Source: CAWAHD01 sp963781785
Lineage (GTDB): Bacteria; Planctomycetota; Planctomycetia; Isosphaerales; Isosphaeraceae
Direction: 5' to 3'
Length of the DNA: 64,000 nucleotides
Assembly (NCBI GenBank): GCA_963781785.1
Contig: CAWAHD010000001.1
Coordinates: 1,736,001 to 1,800,000, forward strand
The notes under the pieces are model-generated. The model saw only the letters and a program-made list of their open reading frames with translations. It ran no database searches and was not told where the DNA came from. The position numbers and the translations under genes are program-made. Below, piece after piece: positions 46,860 through 56,864 of the stretch (positions are counted from its first letter, which is position 1; every line of letters begins with the position of its first letter).

Positions 46860-49800
46860 ATGGAGCCAGGGCTTGTGGATGGTTTGACTGAATCGGGTGG
46901 CAACTCTGTTGTCGAGATCGCCGAGGAGATCGCCCGGCGGCGCCAGCGGGGTGAGAGCCCGCACCCGGAAGAGTACACGAAACGATATCCTCACTACACT
47001 GAGCAGATTCTCCGCCTGTTCCTGACGCCGGGCGGGAATGGGGAAACGACCAGCCTCAACTCGACGGAATCTACCGAGGGTTTCGACGGTCTAACGCGAG
47101 CGGTCCAAAGAGATGTGAGGCCGGAGCGGCTCGGTGACTTCCGAATCATCGGGATGATTGGCCGCGGCGGAATGGGAGTGGTCTACCGGGCCGAGCAGGA
47201 GTCGCTGGGACGCAGTGTGGCACTGAAGGTGTTGTCGGCGAGCACGCTTTTGACTCCCGAGCACGTCGAGCGGTTCAAGCGGGAGGCACGCGCAGCAGCC
47301 CGGCTGCACCATACCAACATCGTGCCGGTCTTCGGAGTGGGGGAAGACCATGGCCTCCACTTTTACGTGATGCAGTACATCAGCGGCCAGGGCCTCGATG
47401 CCGTCATCAAGGAGCTGAGGCGATCAACGGCCAGAGGGGAAGCTCACGGGCCTCTCTTATCGGTTCCCGAGCCGGCGGGCTCGGGTGCGGCGGCCGAGCT
47501 GGCCAGGTCGCTGGCGACCGGACGGTTTGCTCGAAGCGGGCCTGCGCCGGCGAGCACCGTGACTGCACCCGTGACCGGCGAGGAGGGAACTGAGCGAAAA
47601 GGCGACGCACACCGGCCGCGCCGCGACTTCCCCTCGACGATCCATGATGCCAATGACGTCCTCCGTGACAAAGACCACCCTCGCGAGGCGACCGCCGGCT
47701 CGCCAGGGCCGGGCGAACCGAACCGGACGTATCTTCAAAGTGTGGCGAGAGTCGCCGTGCAGGTGGCCGAGGCACTCGAGTACGCCCACTCCCAGGGAGT
47801 GCTGCACAGGGACATCAAGCCCTCCAACCTCCTGCTTGACAGGAATGGCTCGGCCTGGATCACGGATTTCGGACTGGCCAAGCTCGCCGGCAGTGAAGAC
47901 CTCACCCAATCCGGCAGCGTGGTGGGGACGCTGCGTTACATGAGCCCGGAACGATTCCGGGGCCAGGGTGACGCGCGGTCCGAGGTTTACAGCCTGGGCC
48001 TGACCCTCTACGAGCTGATCAGCCTGCAGCCGGCGTTCACGGAGGTCGATTACAACAGCCTGATCCGAAAGGTGACCCAGGATGAGCCCCCGCGCCTGTC
48101 CAAGGTGGCCCCGACCACTCCGCGCGATCTGGAGACAATCGTCCAGAAAGCGATCGCCCGGGAGCCCGAGCTGCGGTACCAGACGGCCGGTGCGCTGGCC
48201 GAGGACTTGCGGCGGTTCCTGGATGACCGGCCGATTCTCGCCCGCCGCTCCAGTCCGGTCGAGCGTCTGGTGAGATGGAGCCGCCGCAACCGGGCCGTCG
48301 CCGGCCTGATGGCCATCGTGCTCGTGCTCTTGTGCATGTTGACAGTGGGCTCGATGGTCGTCGCCTTGCGATCGATCGCCGCGGAGGAGGAGAGCCGCCG
48401 GCGGCTTGTGCGCATGAACGTGGCGGAGGCGACCGAGCGCATGGAGGAAGGCGACCTGCTTCGATCTCTGTCTCGACTGGGCGAAGCACTGAACCTTGAC
48501 CAGGGCACGGCCGAGCGGGAGGAAGGTCATCGGCTCCGGCTGGGATCGGTGCTTGCCGCGACACCCCAAATCGTTCAGTTGTGCCCCCACGACGGCATCG
48601 TCACCTCCGCGATGTTCAGCCCGGACGGCGCGCGCCTCGTGACCGCGTGCTCTGACGGCAAGGTCCAGATCTGGGACCTGGTCGCGAGCGAGCCGGTCGC
48701 GCCGATATTGAACCACGACGATTTTGTGGACCACGCCGAATTCAGCTCCGACGGCACACGAGTTCTGACGGCCTGCCGGGACGGCGGTGCCCGGATCTGG
48801 GTTGCCCGGACTGGTCAGCTCGTCGCTGGGCCCCTCAGTCACTCCAACCGAGTTCCGTTTGCGACCTTCAGCCCGGATGGCCGGCGAGTGGTCACGGCTG
48901 GCTGGGACGGCACGGCGCGGGTCTGGGACGCGGCCACGGGCCAGCCGGTCACGCCCGCGCTCAAGCACGCCTACCGCGTCGGTCACGTCGCGTTCAGCCC
49001 GGACGGGTCACGCGTCGCCACGGCGAGCGACGACGGCACAGCGCGGATCTGGGACGCAAGCTCAGGAGCGCCCACGACGCCGCCCCTTCATCATGGCCAC
49101 GTCGTCGGTCATGTCGCGTTCAGCCCCGAGGGCAAGCGTTTGGTCACGACGGCGTGGGACGGCACCGCCCGCGTCTGGGATACGGCCACGGGTCAAGAAG
49201 CCACGCCGCCGCTCAGGCACGTCCTCATCGCGTACGACGCCTCATTCAGCCCCGACGGCAGCCGGATCGTCACCGCGAGCTGGGACGGCACGGCGCGTGT
49301 CTGGGATGCGACATCCGGGCGAGAGCTCCTGCCTCCCATGAAACACGAGGGCATCGTCCGCACAGCCATCTTCAGCGCGGATGGCAAGCGGATCCTGACC
49401 GGGAGCGTTGACGGCACGGCTCGCGTGTGGGATGCGGCGACGGGCAAACCCGCTCTGCCGCCACTGAGGCACAATGGCCCGGTGTCGTCCGCCTGGTTCG
49501 CCCCGGACGGGCGGCATGTGGCGACCGCGAGCGAGGATGGGCTGGCCCGGGTATGGGACACGTCGGAGGCCGAGCCCGTGGCCCCGACCCTGAAACTCGA
49601 CGGACCGGTGGTTCACATCGCGATCAGCGCGGACGACCGGCGGCTGGCGACCGCGTGTTCGGCGGGCTCGGCACAGGTGTGGGATCCCTTGACGGGAAAG
49701 GCCGTCACATCCCCGCTCAAGCATTCCAAGAACGTGTCGCACGTGGACTTCAGCCCGGACGGCCGCCGAGTGGTATCGGCCAGTTGGGATGGCTCTGCAC

Positions 49801-50756
49801 GGGTTTGGGACGCGGCGACCGGTGCGCCGATCACGCCGTTCTTGTGGCACAAGGCGCCCATCCACCACGTCGCGTTCAGTCCCGACGGCCGGCTCGTCGT
49901 GACGTCCTCGGAAGACGGGACGGCCCAGGTCTGGGACGCGGCCACGGGAATACCGGCCATCGCGCCCTTCAAGCACGAGAGCAATGTTCGCTGGGCAAAT
50001 TTCAGTCCGGACAGCCAGCGGGTGATCACGGCAAGCAACGACTTCACGGCCCGGCTCTGGAACGCGGCCACCGGCCAGCCTGTCGGTTTACCGCTCAGGC
50101 ACCGTGGGATCGTCTACTTCGCGACGTTCAGCCCGAACGGCCGGCAGATCCTCACCTCCTGCGAGGACGGCACAGCACGCGTCTGGAGTGTCGATCGCGG
50201 CGAGCCGATCACCCCGCCGCTGGAACACAAGGGCTCCGTGGTCCAGGCGGCGTTCAGCCTGGATGGCCGCCGCATCGTGACCGCCAGCACGTTCGGAACG
50301 GCTCTGGTCTGGAACGCGGCCACCGGAGCTCAGTTGACCCCGCCCTTGGCCCACGGAGGGTCGGTCTTCCACGCTTCGTTCAGTCCCGACGGCCGTTTCG
50401 TGGCGTCGGCCGGCTTCGATGGCACCGCCCGGATCTGGGACGCACGCACCGGTGCGCCGGTCTGCGCTCCGCTACGCCACAACGGGCCGGTCTGGCGAGC
50501 ACTGTTCAGCCCGCTAGGTGATTGGATCGCCACATCCGGAATGGATGGCACCGTGCGATTCTGGCGATTGATCAAGGAGGAGCGGCCGGTCGCCGACCTG
50601 GTGCTCCTGACCCAGCTTCTCTCTGGACAACACAGCGATGCAGCCGGAGCGATTTCTCCCTTGTCGGCCGACGAGCTGAAAGATGTGTGGAAGAAGCTCA
50701 GATCGAAGTACCCCGTCGAGCGCGGTTCCTCCCGGTTGGCTGGGCCGCTACGGTAG
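46860..50756 (+). CDS. Ser/Thr protein kinase with 16 WD40 repeats
   Basis: ATG 46860 opens 1298 residues. A short helical N-terminus (EEIARRRQRGESPHPEEY) precedes the kinase domain: GMIGRGGMGVVYRAEQ, VALKVL, HRDIKPSNLLL, DFGLAKLAG and GTLRYMSPERF. Between the small-lobe hinge (VIKELRRS) and the next helix (SVARVAVQVAEALEYAH) there is a Pro/Thr-rich insertion of about 110 residues. A transmembrane helix (GLMAIVLVLLCMLTVGSMVV) is followed by 16 WD40 repeats with a near-invariant TASWDGTARVWDAATG pattern, enough for two propellers. The kinase is probably membrane-anchored. It is intact, unlike the paralogue at 19025-22557. Confidence 0.93.
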   Translation: MEPGLVDGLTESGGNSVVEIAEEIARRRQRGESPHPEEYTKRYPHYTEQILRLFLTPGGNGETTSLNSTESTEGFDGLTRAVQRDVRPERLGDFRIIGMIGRGGMGVVYRAEQESLGRSVALKVLSASTLLTPEHVERFKREARAAARLHHTNIVPVFGVGEDHGLHFYVMQYISGQGLDAVIKELRRSTARGEAHGPLLSVPEPAGSGAAAELARSLATGRFARSGPAPASTVTAPVTGEEGTERKGDAHRPRRDFPSTIHDANDVLRDKDHPREATAGSPGPGEPNRTYLQSVARVAVQVAEALEYAHSQGVLHRDIKPSNLLLDRNGSAWITDFGLAKLAGSEDLTQSGSVVGTLRYMSPERFRGQGDARSEVYSLGLTLYELISLQPAFTEVDYNSLIRKVTQDEPPRLSKVAPTTPRDLETIVQKAIAREPELRYQTAGALAEDLRRFLDDRPILARRSSPVERLVRWSRRNRAVAGLMAIVLVLLCMLTVGSMVVALRSIAAEEESRRRLVRMNVAEATERMEEGDLLRSLSRLGEALNLDQGTAEREEGHRLRLGSVLAATPQIVQLCPHDGIVTSAMFSPDGARLVTACSDGKVQIWDLVASEPVAPILNHDDFVDHAEFSSDGTRVLTACRDGGARIWVARTGQLVAGPLSHSNRVPFATFSPDGRRVVTAGWDGTARVWDAATGQPVTPALKHAYRVGHVAFSPDGSRVATASDDGTARIWDASSGAPTTPPLHHGHVVGHVAFSPEGKRLVTTAWDGTARVWDTATGQEATPPLRHVLIAYDASFSPDGSRIVTASWDGTARVWDATSGRELLPPMKHEGIVRTAIFSADGKRILTGSVDGTARVWDAATGKPALPPLRHNGPVSSAWFAPDGRHVATASEDGLARVWDTSEAEPVAPTLKLDGPVVHIAISADDRRLATACSAGSAQVWDPLTGKAVTSPLKHSKNVSHVDFSPDGRRVVSASWDGSARVWDAATGAPITPFLWHKAPIHHVAFSPDGRLVVTSSEDGTAQVWDAATGIPAIAPFKHESNVRWANFSPDSQRVITASNDFTARLWNAATGQPVGLPLRHRGIVYFATFSPNGRQILTSCEDGTARVWSVDRGEPITPPLEHKGSVVQAAFSLDGRRIVTASTFGTALVWNAATGAQLTPPLAHGGSVFHASFSPDGRFVASAGFDGTARIWDARTGAPVCAPLRHNGPVWRALFSPLGDWIATSGMDGTVRFWRLIKEERPVADLVLLTQLLSGQHSDAAGAISPLSADELKDVWKKLRSKYPVERGSSRLAGPLR

Positions 50757-51553
50757 GGGGGAAGCACTGGGCTGATGAGCGGCACCCCCTGGGCCCCTTA
50801 CGGAAGGGGTTTTTCTGATCGCTGGCAGGCGGGCCGTCGGCCCGCCACGACACACCGTCGGCCGATGGGTCTTCACTGGCTCCCTCTCCTTGGGGAGAGG
50901 GCTGGGGTGGGCTGATGAAAACCAGGCGTAATGCTGACATTCTCGGATTGGGCGTGCTGGCGGAATCTGTTGCGCTGTCGGACAGAAGCCCCCGCTCAAA
51001 CGGAATAAGGAAGGCAGGAAACCAGGAATAGCCCCAAGATGCTATGGCCCATTGGAATCCGCACCGAAATCTTGGTTTCCTTCGTTTGCTTCTGTTCCAA
51101 GATCCGACCTGCACCAAGCGCCGGCCATCCGCACCGCTGCCAAAACGCCTTGAACAGAAGCAAACGAAGGCCACGAAGAGAAGACCGAGATAAAAGCCCA
51201 GCGCGGCATAGCCGAAACCAAGCACGAAATCCTGAGTCTCAAATCCGACCGGACTCTCTGGCCTCCTGCTTTCCTGGGTTCCTTATTCAATCCTCAAGGA
51301 GTTGCAGTTGCGTAACAGAACTGGTGGGAAGCGCGTAACGCGACTGGGCCAGGTTTTCATCAGCCCAGGGCTGGGGTGAGGGGCCAGCGCCACCGAGAGC
51401 CTTTTCAAGTAATGACCGCAGTGATCGCCAGGTTGATCGGCCATCGATCGTTTGCAGCCGCGGCGCGGGTCGTTACACTGAAGAAGTGGCATCACGGGTC
51501 TTGCTCGTGGGCGCCGACCTGAGAACCAAGGCGGGAATTGAGAGGACGGGGAT
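50757..51553. other. Intergenic region with dispersed repeats, no supported gene
   Basis: This 797-bp stretch carries low-complexity planctomycete-style repeats. CCCTCTCC-TTGGGGAGAGGG-type palindromic sequence with GGCTGGGGTG is at about 50881-50915, and a related GGGCTGGGGTGAGGGG at about 51366-51385. A long inverted repeat is at 51079-51170. I found no protein with a plausible domain, and the open frames here are short and uninformative. Confidence 0.5.
51079..51170. repeat. Inverted repeat with 22-bp arms
   Basis: The left arm 51079-51101 starts CCTTCGTTTGCTTCTGTTC. The right arm 51149-51170 is its reverse complement except for one extra base in the left arm. The loop is 47 bp. The surroundings are non-coding. 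A transcript would fold into a long stem; the sequence may be a miniature element or two facing copies of a dispersed repeat. Confidence 0.8.
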
Positions 51554-52030
51554 TTGAATCGAATCTGGCTGGCATTGAGAGCGTTCTGGCGAATCGTCAC
51601 CGACGTCGCTTTCGCGAGTCGGGTCGAGCCGCTGTTTTCGAGTGCCCCGACCGGCCCGGACTTGCGGGTTCTGGCCGTGCTCCAGCGCGATGGCCGCCTC
51701 GTCGATTTCCTCGAAGAGGAGATCGACGGCTACAGCGATGCCCAGGTCGGAGCGGCTGTTCGTGACATCCACCGCGGGTGCCGCAAGGCGCTCCGCGATT
51801 ATCTCACCATTTCACCCATCATCGACGCGGCCGAGGAAGATCACGTCACGATCAAGAGCGATTTCGACCCGGCCGCCATCCGGCTGGTCGGCAACGTGAA
51901 CGGCTCGCCGCCGTTTCAAGGCGTTCTCAAGCATCACGGCTGGCGGGTTCGATCGGTCCATCTACCGCTTCTGCCAGTGGCGCGCGACGACTCATCGGTG
52001 CTTTCACCCGCCGAGGTCGAGCTTCCGTGA
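51554..52030 (+). CDS. DUF2760-family protein
   Basis: The 158-residue product starts at TTG with GAGGACGGGGA just upstream. It begins with a hydrophobic/basic helix (IWLALRAFWRIVTDVAFASR), then LRVLAVLQRDGRLVDFLEEEIDGYSDAQVGAAVRDIHRGCRKAL and a beta-rich end. This is the DUF2760 pattern, a family usually encoded next to an Hsp70-type gene, as here, 60 bp upstream. Its function is unknown; the linkage suggests a chaperone partner. Confidence 0.78.
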   Translation: MNRIWLALRAFWRIVTDVAFASRVEPLFSSAPTGPDLRVLAVLQRDGRLVDFLEEEIDGYSDAQVGAAVRDIHRGCRKALRDYLTISPIIDAAEEDHVTIKSDFDPAAIRLVGNVNGSPPFQGVLKHHGWRVRSVHLPLLPVARDDSSVLSPAEVELP

Positions 52031-52090
52031 CGGCTCGCCTCGTCGCAATCTGCCTTGAACGGAACTTGACCCTGGAGATCGAGAATTCCC

Positions 52091-53926
52091 ATGTCTCGTT
52101 ACGTGGTCGGCATTGACCTGGGTACGACGAACTCGGCACTCGCGTATGCCGATACGACCGCGTTCCCGGACGATCAGCCCAGGCCGGCGGATGAGCGGAC
52201 CGCGCCAATCCTGGGCCTGCCGATCCCCCAGATCGTGGCGCTGAACGACGCGTCGGAGCGGCCGCTCCTTCCTTCGTTCCTTTATCTGCCTGCGGCCAAG
52301 GAGTTCCCGGCGGGTTCACTCGAATTGCCCTGGAAGTCGCCGTCGGAACGGGTTGTCGGCGTGTTTGCGCGTGATCACGGTGCGAAAGTACCCGGGCGAA
52401 TGGTAAGCTCGTCCAAGAGCTGGCTATCGCACTCGGGCGTCGATCGCCGGGCCGCCCTTCTTCCCTGGACGGCCGCCGAGGGCGTCTCCAAGATCTCGCC
52501 GGTCGAGGCGTCGTCCGCATTTCTCGAGCATTTGCGGGACGCCTGGAACGCACGAGTCGCGGGCAAGACCGCGGCGGATCGGCTCGACAACCAGGACGTC
52601 TTCTTGACCGTTCCCGCCTCGTTCGACCCGGTCGCGCGCGAGCTGACCATGGAGGCGGCCGCCCGGGCGGGGCTGAAAAACGTCACACTTCTCGAAGAAC
52701 CGCAGGCCGCCTTCTACGCCTGGCTGGCTGCCCAGGGCCGAAAATGGCGCAAGAGAGTCAAGGTCGGGGACGTCATTTTGGTGTGTGATGTGGGGGGTGG
52801 AACGACCGACTTCACGTTGATCGCTGTCACCGAGGAAGCCGGCGACCTGGTCCTGTCGCGGCTGGCCGTGGGCGAGCATATTCTGCTGGGCGGCGACAAC
52901 ATGGACCTGGCGCTCGCCTACGCCGTCGCCGGCACTTTACCGCACGGGATCGAGGGGCTCGACGCCGCCCAGCGGGTTGCCCTCCTGCACGCCTGCCGCA
53001 CCGCCAAGGAGACGCTGTTCTCGGACTCCAAGAAAAACGCAGCCACGGTGACCGTCCTGGGGAGGGGCTCGAAGGTCGTGGGGGGCTCGGTCAAGACCGA
53101 GCTCACCCGCGAGATCTTGAGAAAGGTATTGATTGACGGCTTCCTGCCGCAGTGCGGGCCTGACGAACAGCCGCTGCGCGGCCGCCGGGTCGGCATGACC
53201 GAGATCGGCTTGCCTTACGCCGCCGACCCGGCCATCACGCGGCATCTGGCGCGGTTTCTCGGCCAGCAAGCCGAGTCGCTGCATACCCAAGGGGGGATGG
53301 TGCTCCCGTCGGCTGTGTTGTTCAACGGCGGAGTCTTCAAAGCGGCTGAACTGCGGCGGCGGGTCCTGGAAATCCTTTCCAAATGGGCAGGAACCAGCGT
53401 GCCCGAGCTGGAAGCGGCCGACCTCGACCTGGCGGTGGCGCATGGAGCCGCCTATTACGGCCAGGTTCGTCGGGGCAGGGGAGTGCGAATCAAAGGCGGC
53501 GTGGGCCGGTCGTACTACGTCGGGCTGGAAACCGCGGCTCCCGCAGTTCCCGGCGTCCTGCCCGCGATCAAGGCGCTGTGCGTCGTGCCGATGGGCATGG
53601 AAGAAGGGACGGAGACCGAAGTTCCCGGGCCAGAAATCGGCCTGATCGTCGGCGAGCCGGCCCAATTCCGGTTCCTGGGCTCGACCACCCGCCGCGACGA
53701 CGCGCCGGGGACGACCCTGGAACGGTGGAGCGGGGAAGAGCTCCAGGAGCTTTCGCCCCTGGAGACGGCGCTTCACGCCGAGGACGGCGGCTCCGGAGAG
53801 CCCGTGCCCGTGCGGCTTCACTCCCGCGTGACCGAGGTGGGCACGCTCGAACTCTCGTGCCAGAGTACCCGCGACCCACGACGCTGGAAGCTGGAATTCA
53901 ACGTGCGCGAGTCTGGTGAAGACTGA
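52091..53926 (+). CDS. Hsp70-family protein
   Basis: The 611-residue protein has the actin-like ATPase fold: GIDLGTTNSALAYAD (7-21), FLTVPASFDPVARELTMEAA, EEPQAAFYAW, CDVGGGTTDFTLIAV and the adenosine-side VLFNGGVFKA. After about residue 470 a beta-rich part replaces the canonical substrate-binding domain, and the C-terminal lid is absent. This divergent type is common in planctomycetes beside DUF2760. It probably binds ATP and remodels a specific client, not general unfolded proteins. The start has no competing upstream ATG. Confidence 0.88.
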   Translation: MSRYVVGIDLGTTNSALAYADTTAFPDDQPRPADERTAPILGLPIPQIVALNDASERPLLPSFLYLPAAKEFPAGSLELPWKSPSERVVGVFARDHGAKVPGRMVSSSKSWLSHSGVDRRAALLPWTAAEGVSKISPVEASSAFLEHLRDAWNARVAGKTAADRLDNQDVFLTVPASFDPVARELTMEAAARAGLKNVTLLEEPQAAFYAWLAAQGRKWRKRVKVGDVILVCDVGGGTTDFTLIAVTEEAGDLVLSRLAVGEHILLGGDNMDLALAYAVAGTLPHGIEGLDAAQRVALLHACRTAKETLFSDSKKNAATVTVLGRGSKVVGGSVKTELTREILRKVLIDGFLPQCGPDEQPLRGRRVGMTEIGLPYAADPAITRHLARFLGQQAESLHTQGGMVLPSAVLFNGGVFKAAELRRRVLEILSKWAGTSVPELEAADLDLAVAHGAAYYGQVRRGRGVRIKGGVGRSYYVGLETAAPAVPGVLPAIKALCVVPMGMEEGTETEVPGPEIGLIVGEPAQFRFLGSTTRRDDAPGTTLERWSGEELQELSPLETALHAEDGGSGEPVPVRLHSRVTEVGTLELSCQSTRDPRRWKLEFNVRESGED

Positions 53927-53988
53927 AGTTCGCAAACCCTGGGCCGGAATATCAATCGAGCCCGAGACGAGCCAACGAGGCCACGGAA

Positions 53989-54480
53989 ATGAGCGAAATC
54001 GTGCTGAAGGTCGAGGGTGCGGTCGAACAACCGCTCGAGCTGGCCTATGCCGACCTGGAGTCTTTCCCCGCAGAAAGCCAGGTCCATGACGTCTCGCGGT
54101 TCCATCCCAAGCGGCGGGGTGACGGTGTCACCCTGGACGCGGTCCTGGACCGAGCGAGAGTGCGTCCGGAGGCGAGCTACGTGACGCTGCATGCCGACCG
54201 CGACGACTTCCACGTCTCGGTACCGCTTGAGCTGATCCGCCCCGAAGGTATCGTCGTTTATCGGGTCGGGCCCGAACGTTTGGGTGTCCAGGACGGCGGG
54301 CCGATCCGCCTCTTGATTCGCGACCCGTCCGTCTGCCATACCGGCGAGCTTGACGACTGCGCCAATGTGAAATTCCTCAGTCGCATCGAGCTGACCGGCA
54401 GGCGCGGCCGCGATACCCGGCCGACGACCGAAGAGGACCACGCGGCACTTCACGATGCGCAGTCCACCAAATCGGGCTGA
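53989..54480 (+). CDS. Molybdopterin-dependent oxidoreductase-like domain protein
   Basis: The 163-residue product has the sulfite-oxidase-type Mo-pterin fold: LKVEGAVEQPLELAYADLES, then VHDVSRFHPKRRGDGVTLDAVL, YVTLHADRDDFHVSVPLELI and GGPIRLLIRDPSVCHTGELD. The usual molybdenum-ligand Cys of the superfamily (normally a C in the SVECAGN-like turn) is not obvious, since VHDVSRFH occupies that position. It may be a cofactor-binding accessory or a degenerate member. It follows the Hsp70 gene by 62 bp on the same strand. Confidence 0.65.
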   Translation: MSEIVLKVEGAVEQPLELAYADLESFPAESQVHDVSRFHPKRRGDGVTLDAVLDRARVRPEASYVTLHADRDDFHVSVPLELIRPEGIVVYRVGPERLGVQDGGPIRLLIRDPSVCHTGELDDCANVKFLSRIELTGRRGRDTRPTTEEDHAALHDAQSTKSG

Positions 54481-54613
54481 CGTCAATCTCGAAACGACCT
54501 TGCGCGTTTTTGGGGTATGCGATCAACAAACGATCCGCGCACATCCCCGGCCTCCGGCCGTGAGCCAGGCGTGATCCACACACTCGCTGGCACGCGTCTT
54601 TGGTTTACACCGT

Positions 54614-55147
54614 TTACTCCCACTCCAGATTGTGACCGACAATCGTATCTCGGACTTCCTCTCTCTTTTTTGATTTCAGATCCTCGGGCCGAAGCGAGCA
54701 AATGTAGAGCAGCATCTCGCGCGTAGACGAAAACCTCCGTTCCTTCAGCGGCATATCCTCTTCGGTGAAGGGGTTTTTGATGGTTCGCGCCGGGACGGTC
54801 AGCGAATAATCAGCGTCCTGGCTCCCTATAGCCTCCACAGCATCTCGGAGCTTCGGCATCCCCTCGATACCCTCCCCGTCCTGCAACTCCTCCAACAGTT
54901 CAACGACCTCGATTCCGACGGTCTTGGCCCGTTGCGATCGGAGCAAATCCAGAAAGCTGCGGGCAGCTTCCTCAAACAAGCCAACTTCCGGGAAGAGTTT
55001 CAAGAAAAACGGAAGATGGCTTGAGGCCCTTTCGATCGCCTGCTTCCTGTCGATCTCGAATTGTCCCGGGTGCTTGGCGCGATCGATGTCGTCCGTCGAA
55101 AGGAACGACAACCAAAACAGAGGGATACGATTTTTCGATTCAGCCAT
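54614..55147 (-). CDS. Hypothetical protein
   Basis: The 177-residue product has no domain I recognise. The start MAESKNRIPLFWLSFLST at 55147 fits a real N-terminus better than in-frame Met codons at 55201 or 55321. The sequence is helical and charged (DRKQAIERASSHLPFFLKLF, RSFLDLLRSQRAKTVGIEVV, EDMPLKERRFSSTREMLLYI). It lies convergent to the molybdopterin-fold gene and has no partner on the same strand. Function unknown. Confidence 0.55.
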   Translation of the reverse strand: MAESKNRIPLFWLSFLSTDDIDRAKHPGQFEIDRKQAIERASSHLPFFLKLFPEVGLFEEAARSFLDLLRSQRAKTVGIEVVELLEELQDGEGIEGMPKLRDAVEAIGSQDADYSLTVPARTIKNPFTEEDMPLKERRFSSTREMLLYICSLRPEDLKSKKREEVRDTIVGHNLEWE

Positions 55148-55508
55148 CAATTTCGACGACCGAGAGCCTGGACTCGTGACGAAAGAGCCGCGTGCAGACA
55201 TCGATATCACCTTGCCAACCGCCGGAATCGGGATCTTAAGCTGAACACGAAGTCGACCGGGAATTGTCCGTCTCATGCGCCTGGGGCGGGATTGGACGGA
55301 CGAACGGACGTGATCCGACACGTCGATCCGGCCGTCCTATCCCCACAATGGATTTGAGTTTCACCGGTACATGCGATAGCGTCAAGAGCGGCGAGGTGGT
55401 CGTCGGGGCCAGGGCCGCCTGTCGTCTGCGGTGACCGGCCTTCGCCGATCGGTCTGGCATCTCCGGACGATTATCCTACGAGGGATAGGAGCAAGGTTTT
55501 TCCCAATC

Positions 55509-56240
55509 ATGAACACCCCAGATACTCCGCGCGATGATCCCCCGAGGGTGGTTCCACGCTTGCGGTTCAGTTTGCGGTGGCTCGTTCTCGCGATCGCGGT
55601 GTTGGGGGGTGCATTTGGGCTCGTGGCGATGACCATCAGGTCGATTCAACGAGCGGGCACTCGTCTGGCGAATCAGGGAATGTGCTATTCCAGCCTCAAC
55701 AATATCTCGCTCTCCATGTACGAATACAGCGAGGAGCATGGGAAATTCCCCCGGCCCTTTGAGGTCGATGAGCACGGGGAGAAGAAGCACTCCTGGCGTG
55801 CGGTCATTTCCCGCTTGTTGCCCCACGATGACCTTGCCCCGACGGGAAACTACGATTTCCATCAGCGATGGGACAGCCAGGAGAATAGCAAGTTCTCATC
55901 CTACGTCCCCGGATTCCTGCGCTGCCCATCAAGGACCCTCGAGAATCCCCACGGCTCGCCTTTCGTGATGATCAATGATTTCGGAGACACCCCCATCGAC
56001 CAGATTCCGGCCAACGCGGTGCTCGTGCTGGAAGCTTGGGACGCCAACCACGATTGGCTGGACCCCCGCGACAAGGTCGAGGACTTTCCGCGAATCAAGG
56101 TCGATCCGACCGACCACCCCTCGGGAGTCGGCGTGATCCTCCGTGATTTCTCGGTGACACGCGTGAGGGACACGAGCCGGATCAAGAAGGATGGAAAATA
56201 CTATGTGCTGGAACGCACCGCTGGCCAAGCAGGGGAGTGA
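55509..56240 (+). CDS. DUF1559-like pilin-type protein
   Basis: The 243-residue protein has one hydrophobic N-terminal helix after a basic stretch (RLRFSLRWLVLAIAVLGGAF), then a long helix and a beta-rich globular part. NQGMCYSSLNNISLSMYEYSEEHGKFPRPF resembles the CxxNLxxIGLAxHNYxxxxxxFPP pattern of planctomycete DUF1559 proteins. A canonical prepilin cleavage site (G-FTLIE) is missing, so export may use the helix as an anchor. ATG 55509 is the only start leaving a sensible signal. The function of the family is unsettled. Confidence 0.55.
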   Translation: MNTPDTPRDDPPRVVPRLRFSLRWLVLAIAVLGGAFGLVAMTIRSIQRAGTRLANQGMCYSSLNNISLSMYEYSEEHGKFPRPFEVDEHGEKKHSWRAVISRLLPHDDLAPTGNYDFHQRWDSQENSKFSSYVPGFLRCPSRTLENPHGSPFVMINDFGDTPIDQIPANAVLVLEAWDANHDWLDPRDKVEDFPRIKVDPTDHPSGVGVILRDFSVTRVRDTSRIKKDGKYYVLERTAGQAGE

Positions 56241-56315
56241 CCACGGTAACAGCCTGGCCGACGATTCAAACCTCAACCGCGTAGCGGTTCAGTCCAATCC
56301 CATGGAGCTTCAGCG

Positions 56316-56846
56316 ATGCAAGAGACAAAAGTGTTCTCCGGTTCCTTGGACCCTTTCGTGTTCGCGGTTTCTACCATGATCGTATCAATCCTTTCCTCGA
56401 TCATTGCATTTTCCATTCGCTGGACGGCTGTGACGCCCGCGCAATGGCTATTGCCGTCGTGCATGATTGTCGTTTGTTCGGCCATTCTGATTGGGGCCTT
56501 CCTGTTCGCACCGACAAAGTTCCTGCTCGAAACCGACACGGTCGTTGTCCGTCGCCCGGTCGGGGACGTTCGACTTGCCTTCTCGGAGATTTCCAAGGTG
56601 GGGACCGATGATCGTTGGTATGGACTATCGGTCAAGGGGCTGCCCGGAGGTAACAGCGGACTATTCGGCATATATGGTCGCTTTTACGATCAACTTCTGG
56701 GCAATTTCCATATGTACGGAACCAAAGCGCATGGCTCGGTTGTGATCACGATGAAGCACGATGAGACCGTCGTGCTGACTCCGAACGAAAGAGAGGAGTT
56801 TGCGACGGAGCTGAAGCGCCGATTGAACAATTTACAGAGCAATTGA
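56316..56846 (+). CDS. Membrane protein with PH-like C-terminal domain
   Basis: The 176-residue product has two transmembrane helices at about 14-36 and 46-66 (FAVSTMIVSILSSIIAFSIR, LLPSCMIVVCSAILIGAFLF). A globular end resembles a bacterial PH domain: FLLETDTVVVRRPVGDVRL, SEISKVGTDDRWYG, then GSVVITMKHDETVVLTPNERE. Such domains typically form a membrane-attached beta sandwich. No partner gene shares its strand. It converges on the Fic gene with only 18 bp between stops. Confidence 0.6.
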   Translation: MQETKVFSGSLDPFVFAVSTMIVSILSSIIAFSIRWTAVTPAQWLLPSCMIVVCSAILIGAFLFAPTKFLLETDTVVVRRPVGDVRLAFSEISKVGTDDRWYGLSVKGLPGGNSGLFGIYGRFYDQLLGNFHMYGTKAHGSVVITMKHDETVVLTPNEREEFATELKRRLNNLQSN

Positions 56847-56864
56847 TCGCTGACTGGCGGTGTG

